A stretch of DNA of 64,000 bases, from NCBI GenBank assembly GCA_963971575.1, contig OZ020624.1, positions 15,779,249-15,843,248 on the forward strand, read 5' to 3'. The DNA comes from Liopterus haemorrhoidalis. Its lineage: Eukaryota > Arthropoda > Insecta > Coleoptera > Dytiscidae. Of the stretch, positions 32,430 to 46,200 are shown piece by piece. The notes under the pieces are model-generated. The model saw only the letters and a list, made by a program, of their open reading frames with translations, did no database searches and was not told where the DNA came from. Numbering within the stretch: the first letter of the stretch is position 1; each line of letters begins with the position of its first letter. Position numbers and translations under genes: made by a program.

Positions 32430-35400
32430 AAAAAATTGTATTTGAATAAAAGATTTGTCTTCTTATTTCCAACAACATTTATAATACATTTTTTACTGTA
32501 AAGTTAATAATAAGGGAGTTAACTAAATTTTAACCAAAAAATTGTTTTCCCGCCATAACTCTTTAAATATTTATCCAGTCAAAAATTTGTATTGAGATAA
32601 AAGATTTGTCTTCTTATTTCCAACAACATTTAGTATACGTTTTTTACTGTAAAGTTAATAATAAGGGAGTTAACTAAATTTTAACCACAAAATAGTTTTC
32701 CCGCCATAACTCTTTAAATATTTATCCAGTCAAAAATTTGTATTTGGATAAAAGATTTGTCTTCTTATTTCCAACAACATTCACATACGTTTTTTACTGT
32801 AAAGTTAATAATAAGGGAGTTAACTAAATTTTAACCACAAAATTGTTTTCCCGCCATAACTCTTAAAATATTTATCCAATCAAAAAATTGTATTTGAATA
32901 AAAGATTTGTCTTCTTATTTCCAAGAACATTTATAATACATTTTTTACTGTAAAGTTAATAATAAGGGAGTTAACTAAATTTTAACCAAAAAATTGTTTT
33001 CCCGCCATAACTCTTTAAATATTTATACAGTCAAAAATTTGTATTGAGATAAAAGATTTGTCTTCTTATTTCCAACAACATTTAGTATACATTTTTTACT
33101 GTAAAGTTAATAATAAGGGAGTTAACTAAATTTTAACCTCAAAGTTGTTTTCCCGCCATAACTCTTTAAATATTTATCCAATCAAAAAATTGTATTTGGA
33201 TAAAAGATTTGTCTTCTTATTTCCAACAACATTTATAATACATTTTTTACTGTAAAGTTAATAATAAGGGAGTTAACTAAATTTTAACCAAAAAATTGTT
33301 TTCCCGCCATAACTCTTTAAATATTTATCCAGTCAAAAATTTGTATTGAGATAAAAGATTTGTCTTCTTATTTCCAACAACATTTAGACTACGTTTTTTA
33401 CTGTAAAGTTAATAATAAGGGAGTTAACTAAATTTTAACCACAAAATAGTTTTCCCGCCATAACTCTTTAAATATTTATCCAGTCAAAAATTTGTATTTG
33501 GATAAAAGATTTGTCTTCTTATTTCCAACAACATTCACATACGTTTTTTACTGTAAAGTTAATAATAAGGGAGTTAACTAAATTTTAACCACAAAATTGT
33601 TTTCCCGCCATAACTCTTAAAATATTTATCCAATCAAAAAATTGTATTTGAATAAAAGATTTGTCTTCTTATTTCCAACAACATTTATAATACATTTTTT
33701 ACTGTAAAGTTAATAATAAGGGAGTTAACTAAATTTTAACCAAAAAATTGTTTTCCCGCCATAACTCTTTAAATATTTATACAGTCAAAAATTTGTATTG
33801 AGATAAAAGATTTGTCTTCTTATTTCCAACAACATTTAGTATACATTTTTTACTGTAAAGTTAATAATAAGGGAGTTAACTAAATTTTAACCTCAAAGTT
33901 GTTTTCCCGCCATAACTCTTTAAATATTTATCCAATCAAAAAATTGTATTTGGATAAAAGATTTGTCTTCTTATTTCCAACAACATTTATAATACATTTT
34001 TTACTGTAAAGTTAATAATAAGGGAGTTAACTAAATTTTAACCAAAAAATTGTTTTCCCGCCATAACTCTTTAAATATTTATCCAGTCAAAAATTTGTAT
34101 TGAGATAAAAGATTTGTCTTCTTATTTCCAACAACATTTATTATACGTTTTTTACTGTAAAGTTAAAAATAAGGGAGTTAACTAAATTTTAACCACAAAA
34201 TAGTTTTCCCGCCATAACTCTTTAAATATTTATCCAGTCAAAAATTTGTATTTGGATAAAAGATTTGTCTTCTTATTTCCAATAACATTTACCATACGTT
34301 TTTTACTGTAAAGTTAATAATAAGGGAGTTAACTAAATTTTAACCACAAAATTGTTTTCCCGCCATAACTCTTAAAATATTTATCCAATCAAAAAATTGT
34401 ATTTGAATAAAAGATTTGTCTTCTTATTTCCAACGACATTTAGTATACGTTTTTTACTGTAAAGTTAATAATAAGGGAGTTAACTAAATTTTAACCACAA
34501 ATAAGTTTTCCCGCCATAACTCTTTAAATATTTATCCAGTCAAAAATTTGTATTTGGATAAAAGGTTTGTCTTCTTATTTCCAACAACATTTACCATACA
34601 TTTTTTACTGTAAAGTTAATAATAAGGGAGTAAACTAAATTTTAACCACAAAATTGTTTTCCCGCCATAACTCTTAAAATATTTATCCAATCAAAAAATT
34701 GTATTTGAATAAAAGATTTGTCTTCTTATTTCCAACAACATTTGGTATACGTTTTTTACTGTAAAGTTAATAATAAGGGAGTTAACTAAATTTTAACCAC
34801 AAAATAGTTTTCCCTCCATAACTCTTAAAATATTTATCCAATCAAAAAATTGTATTTAGATAAAAGATTTGTCTTCTTATTTCCAACAACATTTTTAATA
34901 CATTTTTTACTGTAAAGTTAATAATAAGGGAGTTAACTAAATTTTAACCACAAAATAGTTTTCCCGCCATAACTCTTTAAATATTTATCCAGTCAAAAAT
35001 TTGTATTTGGATAAAAGATTTGTCTTCTTATTTCCAACAACATTTACCCCACGTTTTTTACTGTAAAGTTAATAATAAGGGAGTTAACTAAATTTTAACC
35101 ACAAAATTGTTTTCCCGCCATAACTCTTAAAATATTTATCCAATCAAAAAATTGTATTTGAATAAAAGATTTGTCTTCTTATTTCCAACAACATTTATAA
35201 TACATTTTTTACTGTAAAAATAATAATAAGGGAGTTAACTAAATTTTAACCAAAAAATTGTTTTCCCGCCATAACTCTTTAAATATTTATCCAGTCAAAA
35301 ATTTGTATTGAGATAAAAGATTTGTCTTCTTATTTCCAACAACATTTAGTATACGTTTTTTACTGTAAAGTTAATAATAAGGGAGTTAACTAAATTTTAA

Positions 35401-36353
35401 CCACAAAATAGTTTTCCCGCCATAACTCTTTAAATATTTATCCAGTCAAAAATTCGTATTTGGATAAAAGATTTGTCTTCTTATTTCCAACAACATTTAC
35501 CATACATTTTTTACTGTAAAGTTAATAATAAGGGAGTAAACTAAATTTTAACCACAAAATAGTTTTCCCGCCATAACTCTTTAAATATTTATCCAGTCAA
35601 AAATTTGTATTTGGATAAAAGATTTGTCTTCTTATTTCCAATAACATTTACCATACGTTTTTTACTGTAAAGTTAATAATAAGGGAGTAAACTAAATTTT
35701 AACCACAAAATTGTTTTCCCGCCATAACTCTTAAAATATTTATCCAATCAAAAAATTGTATTTGAATAAAAGATTTGTCTTCTTATTTCCAACAACATTT
35801 GGTATACGTTTTTTACTGTAAAGTTAATAATAAGGGAGTTAACTAAATTTTAACCACAAAATAGTTTTCCCTCCATAACTCTTAAAATATTTATCCAATC
35901 AAAAAATTGTATTTAGATAAAAGATTTGTCTTCTTATTTCCAACAACATTTTTAATACATTTTTTACTGTAAAGTTAATAATTAGGGAGTTAACTAAATT
36001 TTAACCACAAAATAGTTTTCCCGCCATAACTCTTTAAATATTTATCCAGTCAAAAATTTGTATTTGGATAAAAGATTTGTCTTCTTATTTCCAACAACAT
36101 TTACCATACGTTTTTTACTGTTAAGTTAATAATAAGGGAGTTAACTAAATTTTAACCACAAAATTGTTTTCCCGCCATAACTCTTAAAATATTTATCCAA
36201 TCAAAAAATTGTATTTGAATAAAAGATTTGTCTTCTTATTTCCAACAACATTTTTAATACATTTTTTACTGTAAAGTTAATAATAAGGGAGTTAACTAAA
36301 TTTTAACCACAAAATTGTTTTCCCGCCATAACTCTTAAAATATTTATCCAATC
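32430..36353 (+). repeat. Module beta plus 8 monomers (26 monomers, 3924 bp)
   Basis: Order: A B C D E F B C D2 E F B2 G O I H2 J K, then A B L G2 H2 J K-like X. The beta part is 2716 bp. The second A has 'actgtaaaaataata' in place of 'actgtaaagttaata' (about 35213), a mark that recurs in the same place in zeta and in the right-hand 10-mer. B2 has 'gttaaaaataag' (about 34162), J has 'aattaggg' (about 35981), and the K-like monomer has box 'taccatacgt' with 'actgttaag' (about 36117). The last monomer X (36203-36353) is a hybrid. Private changes are 'tagactacg' (about 33386) and 'aacgacattt' (about 34433). Confidence 0.92.
36203..36353 (+). repeat. Hybrid monomer X (H-like head, J box, K tail)
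   Basis: Head 'ttgaat', box 'tttaatacat', tail 'acaaaattg', 'cttaaaat', 'caatc'. The equivalent place in the 10-mer at 61858 holds three monomers (H-like, J-like, K) before A. X combines the head of the first, the box of the second and the tail of the third, so two monomers were lost, perhaps in two steps. Confidence 0.85.
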
Positions 36354-39300
36354 AAAAAATTGTATTTGAATAAAAGATTTGTCTTCTTATTTCCAACAAC
36401 ATTTATAATACATTTTTTACTGTAAAGTTAATAATAAGGGAGTTAACTAAATTTTAACCAAAAAATTGTTTTCCCGCCATAACTCTTTAAATATTTATCC
36501 AGTCAAAAATTTGTATTGAGATAAAAGATTTGTCTTCATATTTCCAACAACATTTAGTATACGTTTTTTACTGTAAAGTTAATAATAAGGGAGTTAACTA
36601 AATTTTAACCACAAAATAGTTTTCCCGCCATAACTCTTTAAATATTTATCCAGTCAAAAATTTGTATTTGGATAAAAGATTTGTCTTCTGATTTCCAACA
36701 ACATTCACATACGTTTTTTACTGTAAAGTTAATAATAAGGGAGTTAACTAAATTTTAACCACAAAATTGTTTTCCCGCCATAACTCTTAAAATATTTATC
36801 CAATCAAAAAATTGTATTTGAATAAAAGATTTGTCTTCTTATTTCCAACAACATTTATAATACATTTTTTACTGTAAAGTTAATAATAAGGGAGTTAACT
36901 AAATTTTAACCAAAAAATTGTTTTCCCGCCATAACTCTTTAAATATTTATACAGTCAAAAATTTGTATTTGGATAAAAGATTTGTCTTCTTATTTCCAAC
37001 AACATTTACCCCACGTTTTTTACTGTAAAGTTAATAATAAGGGAGTTAACTAAATTTTAACCACAAAATTGTTTTCCCGCCATAACTCTTAAAATATTTA
37101 TCCAATCAAAAAATTGTATTTGAATAAAAGATTTGTCTTCTTATTTCCAACAACATTTATAATACATTTTTTACTGTAAAGTTAATAATAAGGGAGTTAA
37201 CTAAATTTTAACCAAAAAATTGTTTTCCCGCCATAACTCTTTAAATATTTATCCAGTCAAAAATTTGTATTGAGATAAAAGATTTGTCTTCTTATTTCCA
37301 ACAACATTTAGTATACGTTTTTTACTGTAAAGTTAATAATAAGGGAGTTAACTAAATTTTAACCACAAAATAGTTTTCCCGCCATAACTCTTTAAATATT
37401 TATCCAGTCAAAAATTTGTATTTGGATAAAAGATTTGTCTTCTTATTTCCAACAACATTCACATACGTTTTTTACTGTAAAGTTAATAATAAGGGAGTTA
37501 ACTAAATTTTAACCACAAAATTGTTTTCCCGCCATAACTCTTAAAATATTTATCCAATCAAAAAATTGTATTTGAATAAAAGATTTGTCTTCTTATTTCC
37601 AAGAACATTTATAATACATTTTTTACTTTGAAGTTAATAATAAGGGAGTTAACTAAATTTTAACCAAAAAATTGTTTTCCCGCCATAACTCTTTAAATAT
37701 TTATACAGTCAAAAATTTGTATTGAGATAAAAGATTTGTCTTCTTATTTCCAACAACATTTAGTATACATTTTTTACTGTAAAGTTAATAATAAGGGAGT
37801 TAACTAAATTTTAACCTCAAAGTTGTTTTCCCGCCATAACTCTTTAAATATTTATCCAATCAAAAAATTGTATTTGGATAAAAGATTTGTCTTCTTATTT
37901 CCAACAACATTTATAATACATTTTTTACTGTAAAGTTAATAATAAGGGAGTTAACTAAATTTTAACCAAAAAATTGTTTTCCCGCCATAACTCTTTAAAT
38001 ATTTATACAGTCAAAAATTTGTATTGAGATAAAAGATTTGTCTTCTTATTTCCAACAACATTTAGTATACGTTTTTTACTGTAAAGTTAATAATAAGGGA
38101 GTTAACTAAATTTTAACCACAAAATAGTTTTCCCGCCATAACTCTTTAAATATTTATCCAGTCAAAAATTTGTATTTGGATAAAAGATTTGTCTTCTTAT
38201 TTCCAACAACATTCACATACGTTTTTTACTGTAAAGTTAATAATAAGGGAGTTAACTAAATTTTAACCACAAAATTGTTTTCCCGCCATAACTCTTAAAA
38301 TATTTGTCCAATCAAAAAATTGCATTTGAATAAAAGATTTGTCTTCTTATTTCCAACAACATTTGGCATACGTTTTTTACTGTAAAGTTAATAATAAGGG
38401 AGTTAACTAAATTTTAACCACAAAATAGTTTTCCCTCCATAACTCTTAAAATATTTATCCAATCAAAAAATTGTATTTAGATAAAAGATTTGTCTTCTTA
38501 TTTCCAACAACATTTATAATACATTTTTTACTGTAAAGTTAATAATAAGGGAGTTAACTAAATTTTAACCTCAAAATTGTTTTCCCGCCATAACTCTTTA
38601 AATATTTATCCAATCAAAAAATTGTATTTGGATAAAAGATTTGTCTTCTTATTTCCAACAACATTTATAATACATTTTTTACTGTAAAGTTAATAATAAG
38701 GGAGTTAACTAAATTTTAACCAAAAAATTGTTTTCCCGCCATAACTCTTTAAATATTTATCCAGTCAAAAATTTGTATTGAGATAAAAGATTTGTCTTCT
38801 TATTTCCAACAACATTTAGTATACGTTTTTTACTGTAAAGTTAATAATAAGGGAGTTAACTAAATTTTAACCACAAAATAGTTTTCCCGCCATAACTCTT
38901 TAAATATTTATCCAGTCAAAAATTTGTATTTGGATAAAAGATTTGTCTTCTTATTTCCAATAACATTTACCATACGTTTTTTACTGTAAAGTTAATAATA
39001 AGGGAGTTAACTAAATTTTAACCACAAAATTGTTTTCCCGCCATAACTCTTTAAATATTTATCCAGTCAAAAATTTGTATTGAGATAAAAGATTTGTCTT
39101 CTTATTTCCAACAACATTTATTATACGTTTTTTACTGTAAAGTTAATAATAAGGGAGTTAACTAAATTTTAACCACAAAATAGTTTTCCCGCCATAACTC
39201 TTTAAATATTTATCCAGTCAAAAATTTGTATTTGGATAAAAGATTTGTCTTCTTATTTCCAATAACATTTACCATACGTTTTTTACTGTAAAGTTAATAA

Positions 39301-39823
39301 TAAGGGAGTAAACTAAATTTTAACCACAAAATTGTTTTCCCGCCATAACTCTTAAAATATTTATCCAATCAAAAAATTGTATTTGAATAAAAGATTTGTC
39401 TTCTTATTTCCAACAACATTTGGTATACGTTTTTTACTGTAAAGTTAATAATAAGGGAGTTAACTAAATTTTAACCACAAAATAGTTTTCCCTCCATAAC
39501 TCTTAAAATATTTATCCAATCAAAAAATTGTATTTAGATAAAAGATTTGTCTTCTTATTTCCAACAACATTTATAATACATTTTTTACTGTAAAGTTAAT
39601 AATAAGGGAGTTAACTAAATTTTAACCACAAAATAGTTTTCCCGCCATAACTCTTTAAATATTTATCCAGTCAAAAATTTGTATTTGGATAAAAGATTTG
39701 TCTTCTTATTTCCAACAACATTTACCCCACGTTTTTTACTGTAAAGTTAATAATAAGGGAGTTAACTAAATTTTAACCACAAAATTGTTTTCCCGCCATA
39801 ACTCTTAAAATATTTATCCAATC
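36354..39823 (+). repeat. HOR epsilon, copy 1 (23-mer, 3470 bp)
   Basis: Order: A B C D2 K A B C D E F B C M J3 F B G B2 G2 H2 J2 K. It equals HOR delta with five monomers (A B C D2 K) in front. The mark 'tgtcttcata' in B stands at 36531 and again at 40001, 3470 bp on, which is 23 x 151 minus three C monomers. The C of the leading block has 'cttctgattt', the mark of the last C of alpha and gamma, so that block probably came from the end of an alpha-like unit. D2 is joined directly to K at 36957, skipping the usual E and F. Confidence 0.95.
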
Positions 39824-42800
39824 AAAAAATTGTATTTGAATAAAAGATTTGTCTTCTTATTTCCAACAACATTTATAATACATTTTTTACTGTAAAGTTA
39901 ATAATAAGGGAGTTAACTAAATTTTAACCAAAAAATTGTTTTCCCGCCATAACTCTTTAAATATTTATCCAGTCAAAAATTTGTATTGAGATAAAAGATT
40001 TGTCTTCATATTTCCAACAACATTTAGTATACGTTTTTTACTGTAAAGTTAATAATAAGGGAGTTAACTAAATTTTAACCACAAAATAGTTTTCCCGCCA
40101 TAACTCTTTAAATATTTATCCAGTCAAAAATTTGTATTTGGATAAAAGATTTGTCTTCTGATTTCCAACAACATTCACATACGTTTTTTACTGTAAAGTT
40201 AATAATAAGGGAGTTAACTAAATTTTAACCACAAAATTGTTTTCCCGCCATAACTCTTAAAATATTTATCCAATCAAAAAATTGTATTTGAATAAAAGAT
40301 TTGTCTTCTTATTTCCAACAACATTTATAATACATTTTTTACTGTAAAGTTAATAATAAGGGAGTTAACTAAATTTTAACCAAAAAATTGTTTTCCCGCC
40401 ATAACTCTTTAAATATTTATACAGTCAAAAATTTGTATTTGGATAAAAGATTTGTCTTCTTATTTCCAACAACATTTACCCCACGTTTTTTACTGTAAAG
40501 TTAATAATAAGGGAGTTAACTAAATTTTAACCACAAAATTGTTTTCCCGCCATAACTCTTAAAATATTTATCCAATCAAAAAATTGTATTTGAATAAAAG
40601 ATTTGTCTTCTTATTTCCAACAACATTTATAATACATTTTTTACTGTAAAGTTAATAATAAGGGAGTTAACTAAATTTTAACCAAAAAATTGTTTTCCCG
40701 CCATAACTCTTTAAATATTTATCCAGTCAAAAATTTGTATTGAGATAAAAGATTTGTCTTCTTATTTCCAACAACATTTAGTATACGTTTTTTACTGTAA
40801 AGTTAATAATAAGGGAGTTAACTAAATTTTAACCACAAAATAGTTTTCCCGCCATAACTCTTTAAATATTTATCCAGTCAAAAATTTGTATTTGGATAAA
40901 AGATTTGTCTTCTTATTTCCAACAACATTCACATACGTTTTTTACTGTAAAGTTAATAATAAGGGAGTTAACTAAATTTTAACCACAAAATTGTTTTCCC
41001 GCCATAACTCTTAAAATATTTATCCAATCAAAAAATTGTATTTGAATAAAAGATTTGTCTTCTTATTTCCAAGAACATTTATAATACATTTTTTACTTTG
41101 AAGTTAATAATAAGGGAGTTAACTAAATTTTAACCAAAAAATTGTTTTCCCGCCATAACTCTTTAAATATTTATACAGTCAAAAATTTGTATTGAGATAA
41201 AAGATTTGTCTTCTTATTTCCAACAACATTTAGTATACATTTTTTACTGTAAAGTTAATAATAAGGGAGTTAACTAAATTTTAACCTCAAAGTTGTTTTC
41301 CCGCCATAACTCTTTAAATATTTATCCAATCAAAAAATTGTATTTGGATAAAAGATTTGTCTTCTTATTTCCAACAACATTTATAATACATTTTTTACTG
41401 TAAAGTTAATAATAAGGGAGTTAACTAAATTTTAACCAAAAAATTGTTTTCCCGCCATAACTCTTTAAATATTTATACAGTCAAAAATTTGTATTGAGAT
41501 AAAAGATTTGTCTTCTTATTTCCAACAACATTTAGTATACGTTTTTTACTGTAAAGTTAATAATAAGGGAGTTAACTAAATTTTAACCACAAAATAGTTT
41601 TCCCGCCATAACTCTTTAAATATTTATCCAGTCAAAAATTTGTATTTGGATAAAAGATTTGTCTTCTTATTTCCAACAACATTCACATACGTTTTTTACT
41701 GTAAAGTTAATAATAAGGGAGTTAACTAAATTTTAACCACAAAATTGTTTTCCCGCCATAACTCTTAAAATATTTGTCCAATCAAAAAATTGCATTTGAA
41801 TAAAAGATTTGTCTTCTTATTTCCAACAACATTTGGCATACGTTTTTTACTGTAAAGTTAATAATAAGGGAGTTAACTAAATTTTAACCACAAAATAGTT
41901 TTCCCTCCATAACTCTTAAAATATTTATCCAATCAAAAAATTGTATTTAGATAAAAGATTTGTCTTCTTATTTCCAACAACATTTATAATACATTTTTTA
42001 CTGTAAAGTTAATAATAAGGGAGTTAACTAAATTTTAACCTCAAAATTGTTTTCCCGCCATAACTCTTTAAATATTTACCCAATCAAAAAATTGTATTTG
42101 GATAAAAGATTTGTCTTCTTATTTCCAACAACATTTATAATACATTTTTTACTGTAAAGTTAATAATAAGGGAGTTAACTAAATTTTAACCAAAAAATTG
42201 TTTTCCCGCCATAACTCTTTAAATATTTATCCAGTCAAAAATTTGTATTGAGATAAAAGATTTGTCTTCTTATTTCCAACAACATTTAGTATACGTTTTT
42301 TACTGTAAAGTTAATAATAAGGGAGTTAACTAAATTTTAACCACAAAATAGTTTTCCCGCCATAACTCTTTAAATATTTATCCAGTCAAAAATTTGTATT
42401 TGGATAAAAGATTTGTCTTCTTATTTCCAATAACATTTACCATACGTTTTTTACTGTAAAGTTAATAATAAGGGAGTTAACTAAATTTTAACCACAAAAT
42501 TGTTTTCCCGCCATAACTCTTTAAATATTTATCCAGTCAAAAATTTGTATTGAGATAAAAGATTTGTCTTCTTATTTCCAACAACATTTATTATACGTTT
42601 TTTACTGTAAAGTTAATAATAAGGGAGTTAACTAAATTTTAACCACAAAATAGTTTTCCCGCCATAACTCTTTAAATATTTATCCAGTCAAAAATTTGTA
42701 TTTGGATAAAAGATTTGTCTTCTTATTTCCAATAACATTTACCATACGTTTTTTACTGTAAAGTTAATAATAAGGGAGTAAACTAAATTTTAACCACAAA

Positions 42801-43293
42801 ATTGTTTTCCCGCCATAACTCTTAAAATATTTATCCAATCAAAAAATTGTATTTGAATAAAAGATTTGTCTTCTTATTTCCAACAACATTTGGTATACGT
42901 TTTTTACTGTAAAGTTAATAATAAGGGAGTTAACTAAATTTTAACCACAAAATAGTTTTCCCTCCATAACTCTTAAAATATTTATCCAATCAAAAAATTG
43001 TATTTAGATAAAAGATTTGTCTTCTTATTTCCAACAACATTTATAATACATTTTTTACTGTAAAGTTAATAATAAGGGAGTTAACTAAATTTTAACCACA
43101 AAATAGTTTTCCCGCCATAACTCTTTAAATATTTATCCAGTCAAAAATTTGTATTTGGATAAAAGATTTGTCTTCTTATTTCCAACAACATTTAACCCAA
43201 GTTTTTTACTGTAAAGTTAATAATAAGGGAGTTAACTAAATTTTAACCACAAAATTGTTTTCCCGCCATAACTCTTAAAATATTTATCCAATC
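39824..43293 (+). repeat. HOR epsilon, copy 2 (23-mer, 3470 bp)
   Basis: Same 23 types in the same order as copy 1, with 'tgtcttcata' B at 40001, 'cttctgattt' C (about 40154) and 'actttgaag' D (about 41094). Two later changes separate it from copy 1: F with 'tttacccaatc' (about 42076) and the closing K with 'taacccaagt' (43193) in place of 'taccccacgt'. Both changes are carried on into HOR zeta. This gives a direction of spread, or a shared source, for the units from about 42 kb onward. Confidence 0.95.
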
Positions 43294-46200
43294 AAAAAAT
43301 TGTATTTGAATAAAAGATTTGTCTTCTTATTTCCAACAACATTTATAATACATTTTTTACTGTAAAGTTAATAATAAGGGAGTTAACTAAATTTTAACCA
43401 AAAAATTGTTTTCCCGCCATAACTCTTTAAATATTTATCCAGTCAAAAATTTGTATTGAGATAAAAGATTTGTCTTCTTATTTCCAACAACATTTAGTAT
43501 ACGTTTTTTACTGTAAAGTTAATAATAAGGGAGTTAACTAAATTTTAACCACAAAATAGTTTTCCCGCCATAACTCTTTAAATATTTATCCAGTCAAAAA
43601 TTTGTATTTGGATAAAAGATTTGTCTTCTTATTTCCAACAACATTCACATACGTTTTTTACTGTAAAGTTAATAATAAGGGAGTTAACTAAATTTTAACC
43701 ACAAAATTGTTTTCCCGCCATAACTCTTAAAATATTTATCCAATCAAAAAATTGTATTTGAATAAAAGATTTGTCTTCTTATTTCCAAGAACATTTATAA
43801 TACATTTTTTACTGTAAAGTTAATAATAAGGGAGTTAACTAAATTTTAACCAAAAAATTGTTTTCCCGCCATAACTCTTTAAATATTTATACAGTCAAAA
43901 ATTTGTATTGAGATAAAAGATTTGTCTTCTTATTTCCAACAACATTTAGTATACATTTTTTACTGTAAAGTTAATAATAAGGGAGTTAACTAAATTTTAA
44001 CCTCAAAGTTGTTTTCCCGCCATAACTCTTTAAATATTTATCCAATCAAAAAATTGTATTTGGATAAAAGATTTGTCTTCTTATTTCCAACAACATTTAT
44101 AATACATTTTTTACTGTAAAGTTAATAATAAGGGAGTTAACTAAATTTTAACCAAAAAATTGTTTTCCCGCCATAACTCTTTAAATATTTATCCAGTCAA
44201 AAATTTGTATTGAGATAAAAGATTTGTCTTCTTATTTCCAACAACATTTAGTATACGTTTTTTACTGTAAAGTTAATAATAAGGGAGTTAACTAAATTTT
44301 AACCACAAAATAGTTTTCCCGCCATAACTCTTTAAATATTTATCCAGTCAAAAATTTGTATTTGGATAAAAGATTTGTCTTCTTATTTCCAACAACATTC
44401 ACATACGTTTTTTACTGTAAAGTTAATAATAAGGGAGTTAACTAAATTTTAACCACAAAATTGTTTTCCCGCCATAACTCTTAAAATATTTATCCAATCA
44501 AAAAATTGTATTTGAATAAAAGATTTGTCTTCTTATTTCCAACAACATTTATAATACATTTTTTACTGTAAAGTTAATAATAAGGGAGTTAACTAAATTT
44601 TAACCAAAAAATTGTTTTCCCGCCATAACTCTTTAAATATTTATACAGTCAAAAATTTGTATTGAGATAAAAGATTTGTCTTCTTATTTCCAACAACATT
44701 TAGTATACATTTTTTACTGTAAAGTTAATAATAAGGGAGTTAACTAAATTTTAACCTCAAAGTTGTTTTCCCGCCATAACTCTTTAAATATTTATCCAAT
44801 CAAAAAATTGTATTTGGATAAAAGATTTGTCTTTTTATTTCCAACAACATTTATAATACATTTTTTACTGTAAAGTTAATAATAAGGGAGTTAACTAAAT
44901 TTTAACCAAAAAATTGTTTTCCCGCCATAACTCTTTAAATATTTATCCAGTCAAAAATTTGTATTGAGATAAAAGATTTGTCTTCTTATTTCCAACAACA
45001 TTTATTATACGTTTTTTACTGTAAAGTTAAAAATAAGGGAGTTAACTAAATTTTAACCACAAAATAGTTTTCCCGCCATAACTCTTTAAATATTTATCCA
45101 GTCAAAAATTTGTATTTGGATAAAAGATTTGTCTTCTTATTTCCAATAACATTTACCATACGTTTTTTACTGTAAAGTTAATAATAAGGGAGTTAACTAA
45201 ATTTTAACCACAAAATTGTTTTCCCGCCATAACTCTTAAAATATTTATCCAATCAAAAAATTGTATTTGAATAAAAGATTTGTCTTCTTATTTCCAACAA
45301 CATTTAGTATACGTTTTTTACTGTAAAGTTAATAATAAGGGAGTTAACTAAATTTTAACCACAAATAAGTTTTCCCGCCATAACTCTTTAAATATTTATC
45401 CAGTCAAAAATTTGTATTTGGATAAAAGGTTTGTCTTCTTATTTCCAACAACATTTACCATACATTTTTTACTGTAAAGTTAATAATAAGGGAGTAAACT
45501 AAATTTTAACCACAAAATTGTTTTCCCGCCATAACTCTTAAAATATTTATCCAATCAAAAAATTGTATTTGAATAAAAGATTTGTCTTCTTATTTCCAAC
45601 AACATTTGGTATACGTTTTTTACTGTAAAGTTAATAATAAGGGAGTTAACTAAATTTTAACCACAAAATAGTTTTCCCTCCATAACTCTTAAAATATTTA
45701 TCCAATCAAAAAATTGTATTTAGATAAAAGATTTGTCTTCTTATTTCCAACAACATTTTTAATACATTTTTTACTGTAAAGTTAATAATAAGGGAGTTAA
45801 CTAAATTTTAACCACAAAATAGTTTTCCCGCCATAACTCTTTAAATATTTATCCAGTCAAAAATTTGTATTTGGATAAAAGATTTGTCTTCTTATTTCCA
45901 ACAACATTTACCCCACGTTTTTTACTGTAAAGTTAATAATAAGGGAGTTAACTAAATTTTAACCACAAAATTGTTTTCCCGCCATAACTCTTAAAATATT
46001 TATCCAATCAAAAAATTGTATTTGAATAAAAGATTTGTCTTCTTATTTCCAACAACATTTATAATACATTTTTTACTGTAAAAATAATAATAAGGGAGTT
46101 AACTAAATTTTAACCAAAAAATTGTTTTCCCGCCATAACTCTTTAAATATTTATCCAGTCAAAAATTTGTATTGAGATAAAAGATTTGTCTTCTTATTTC

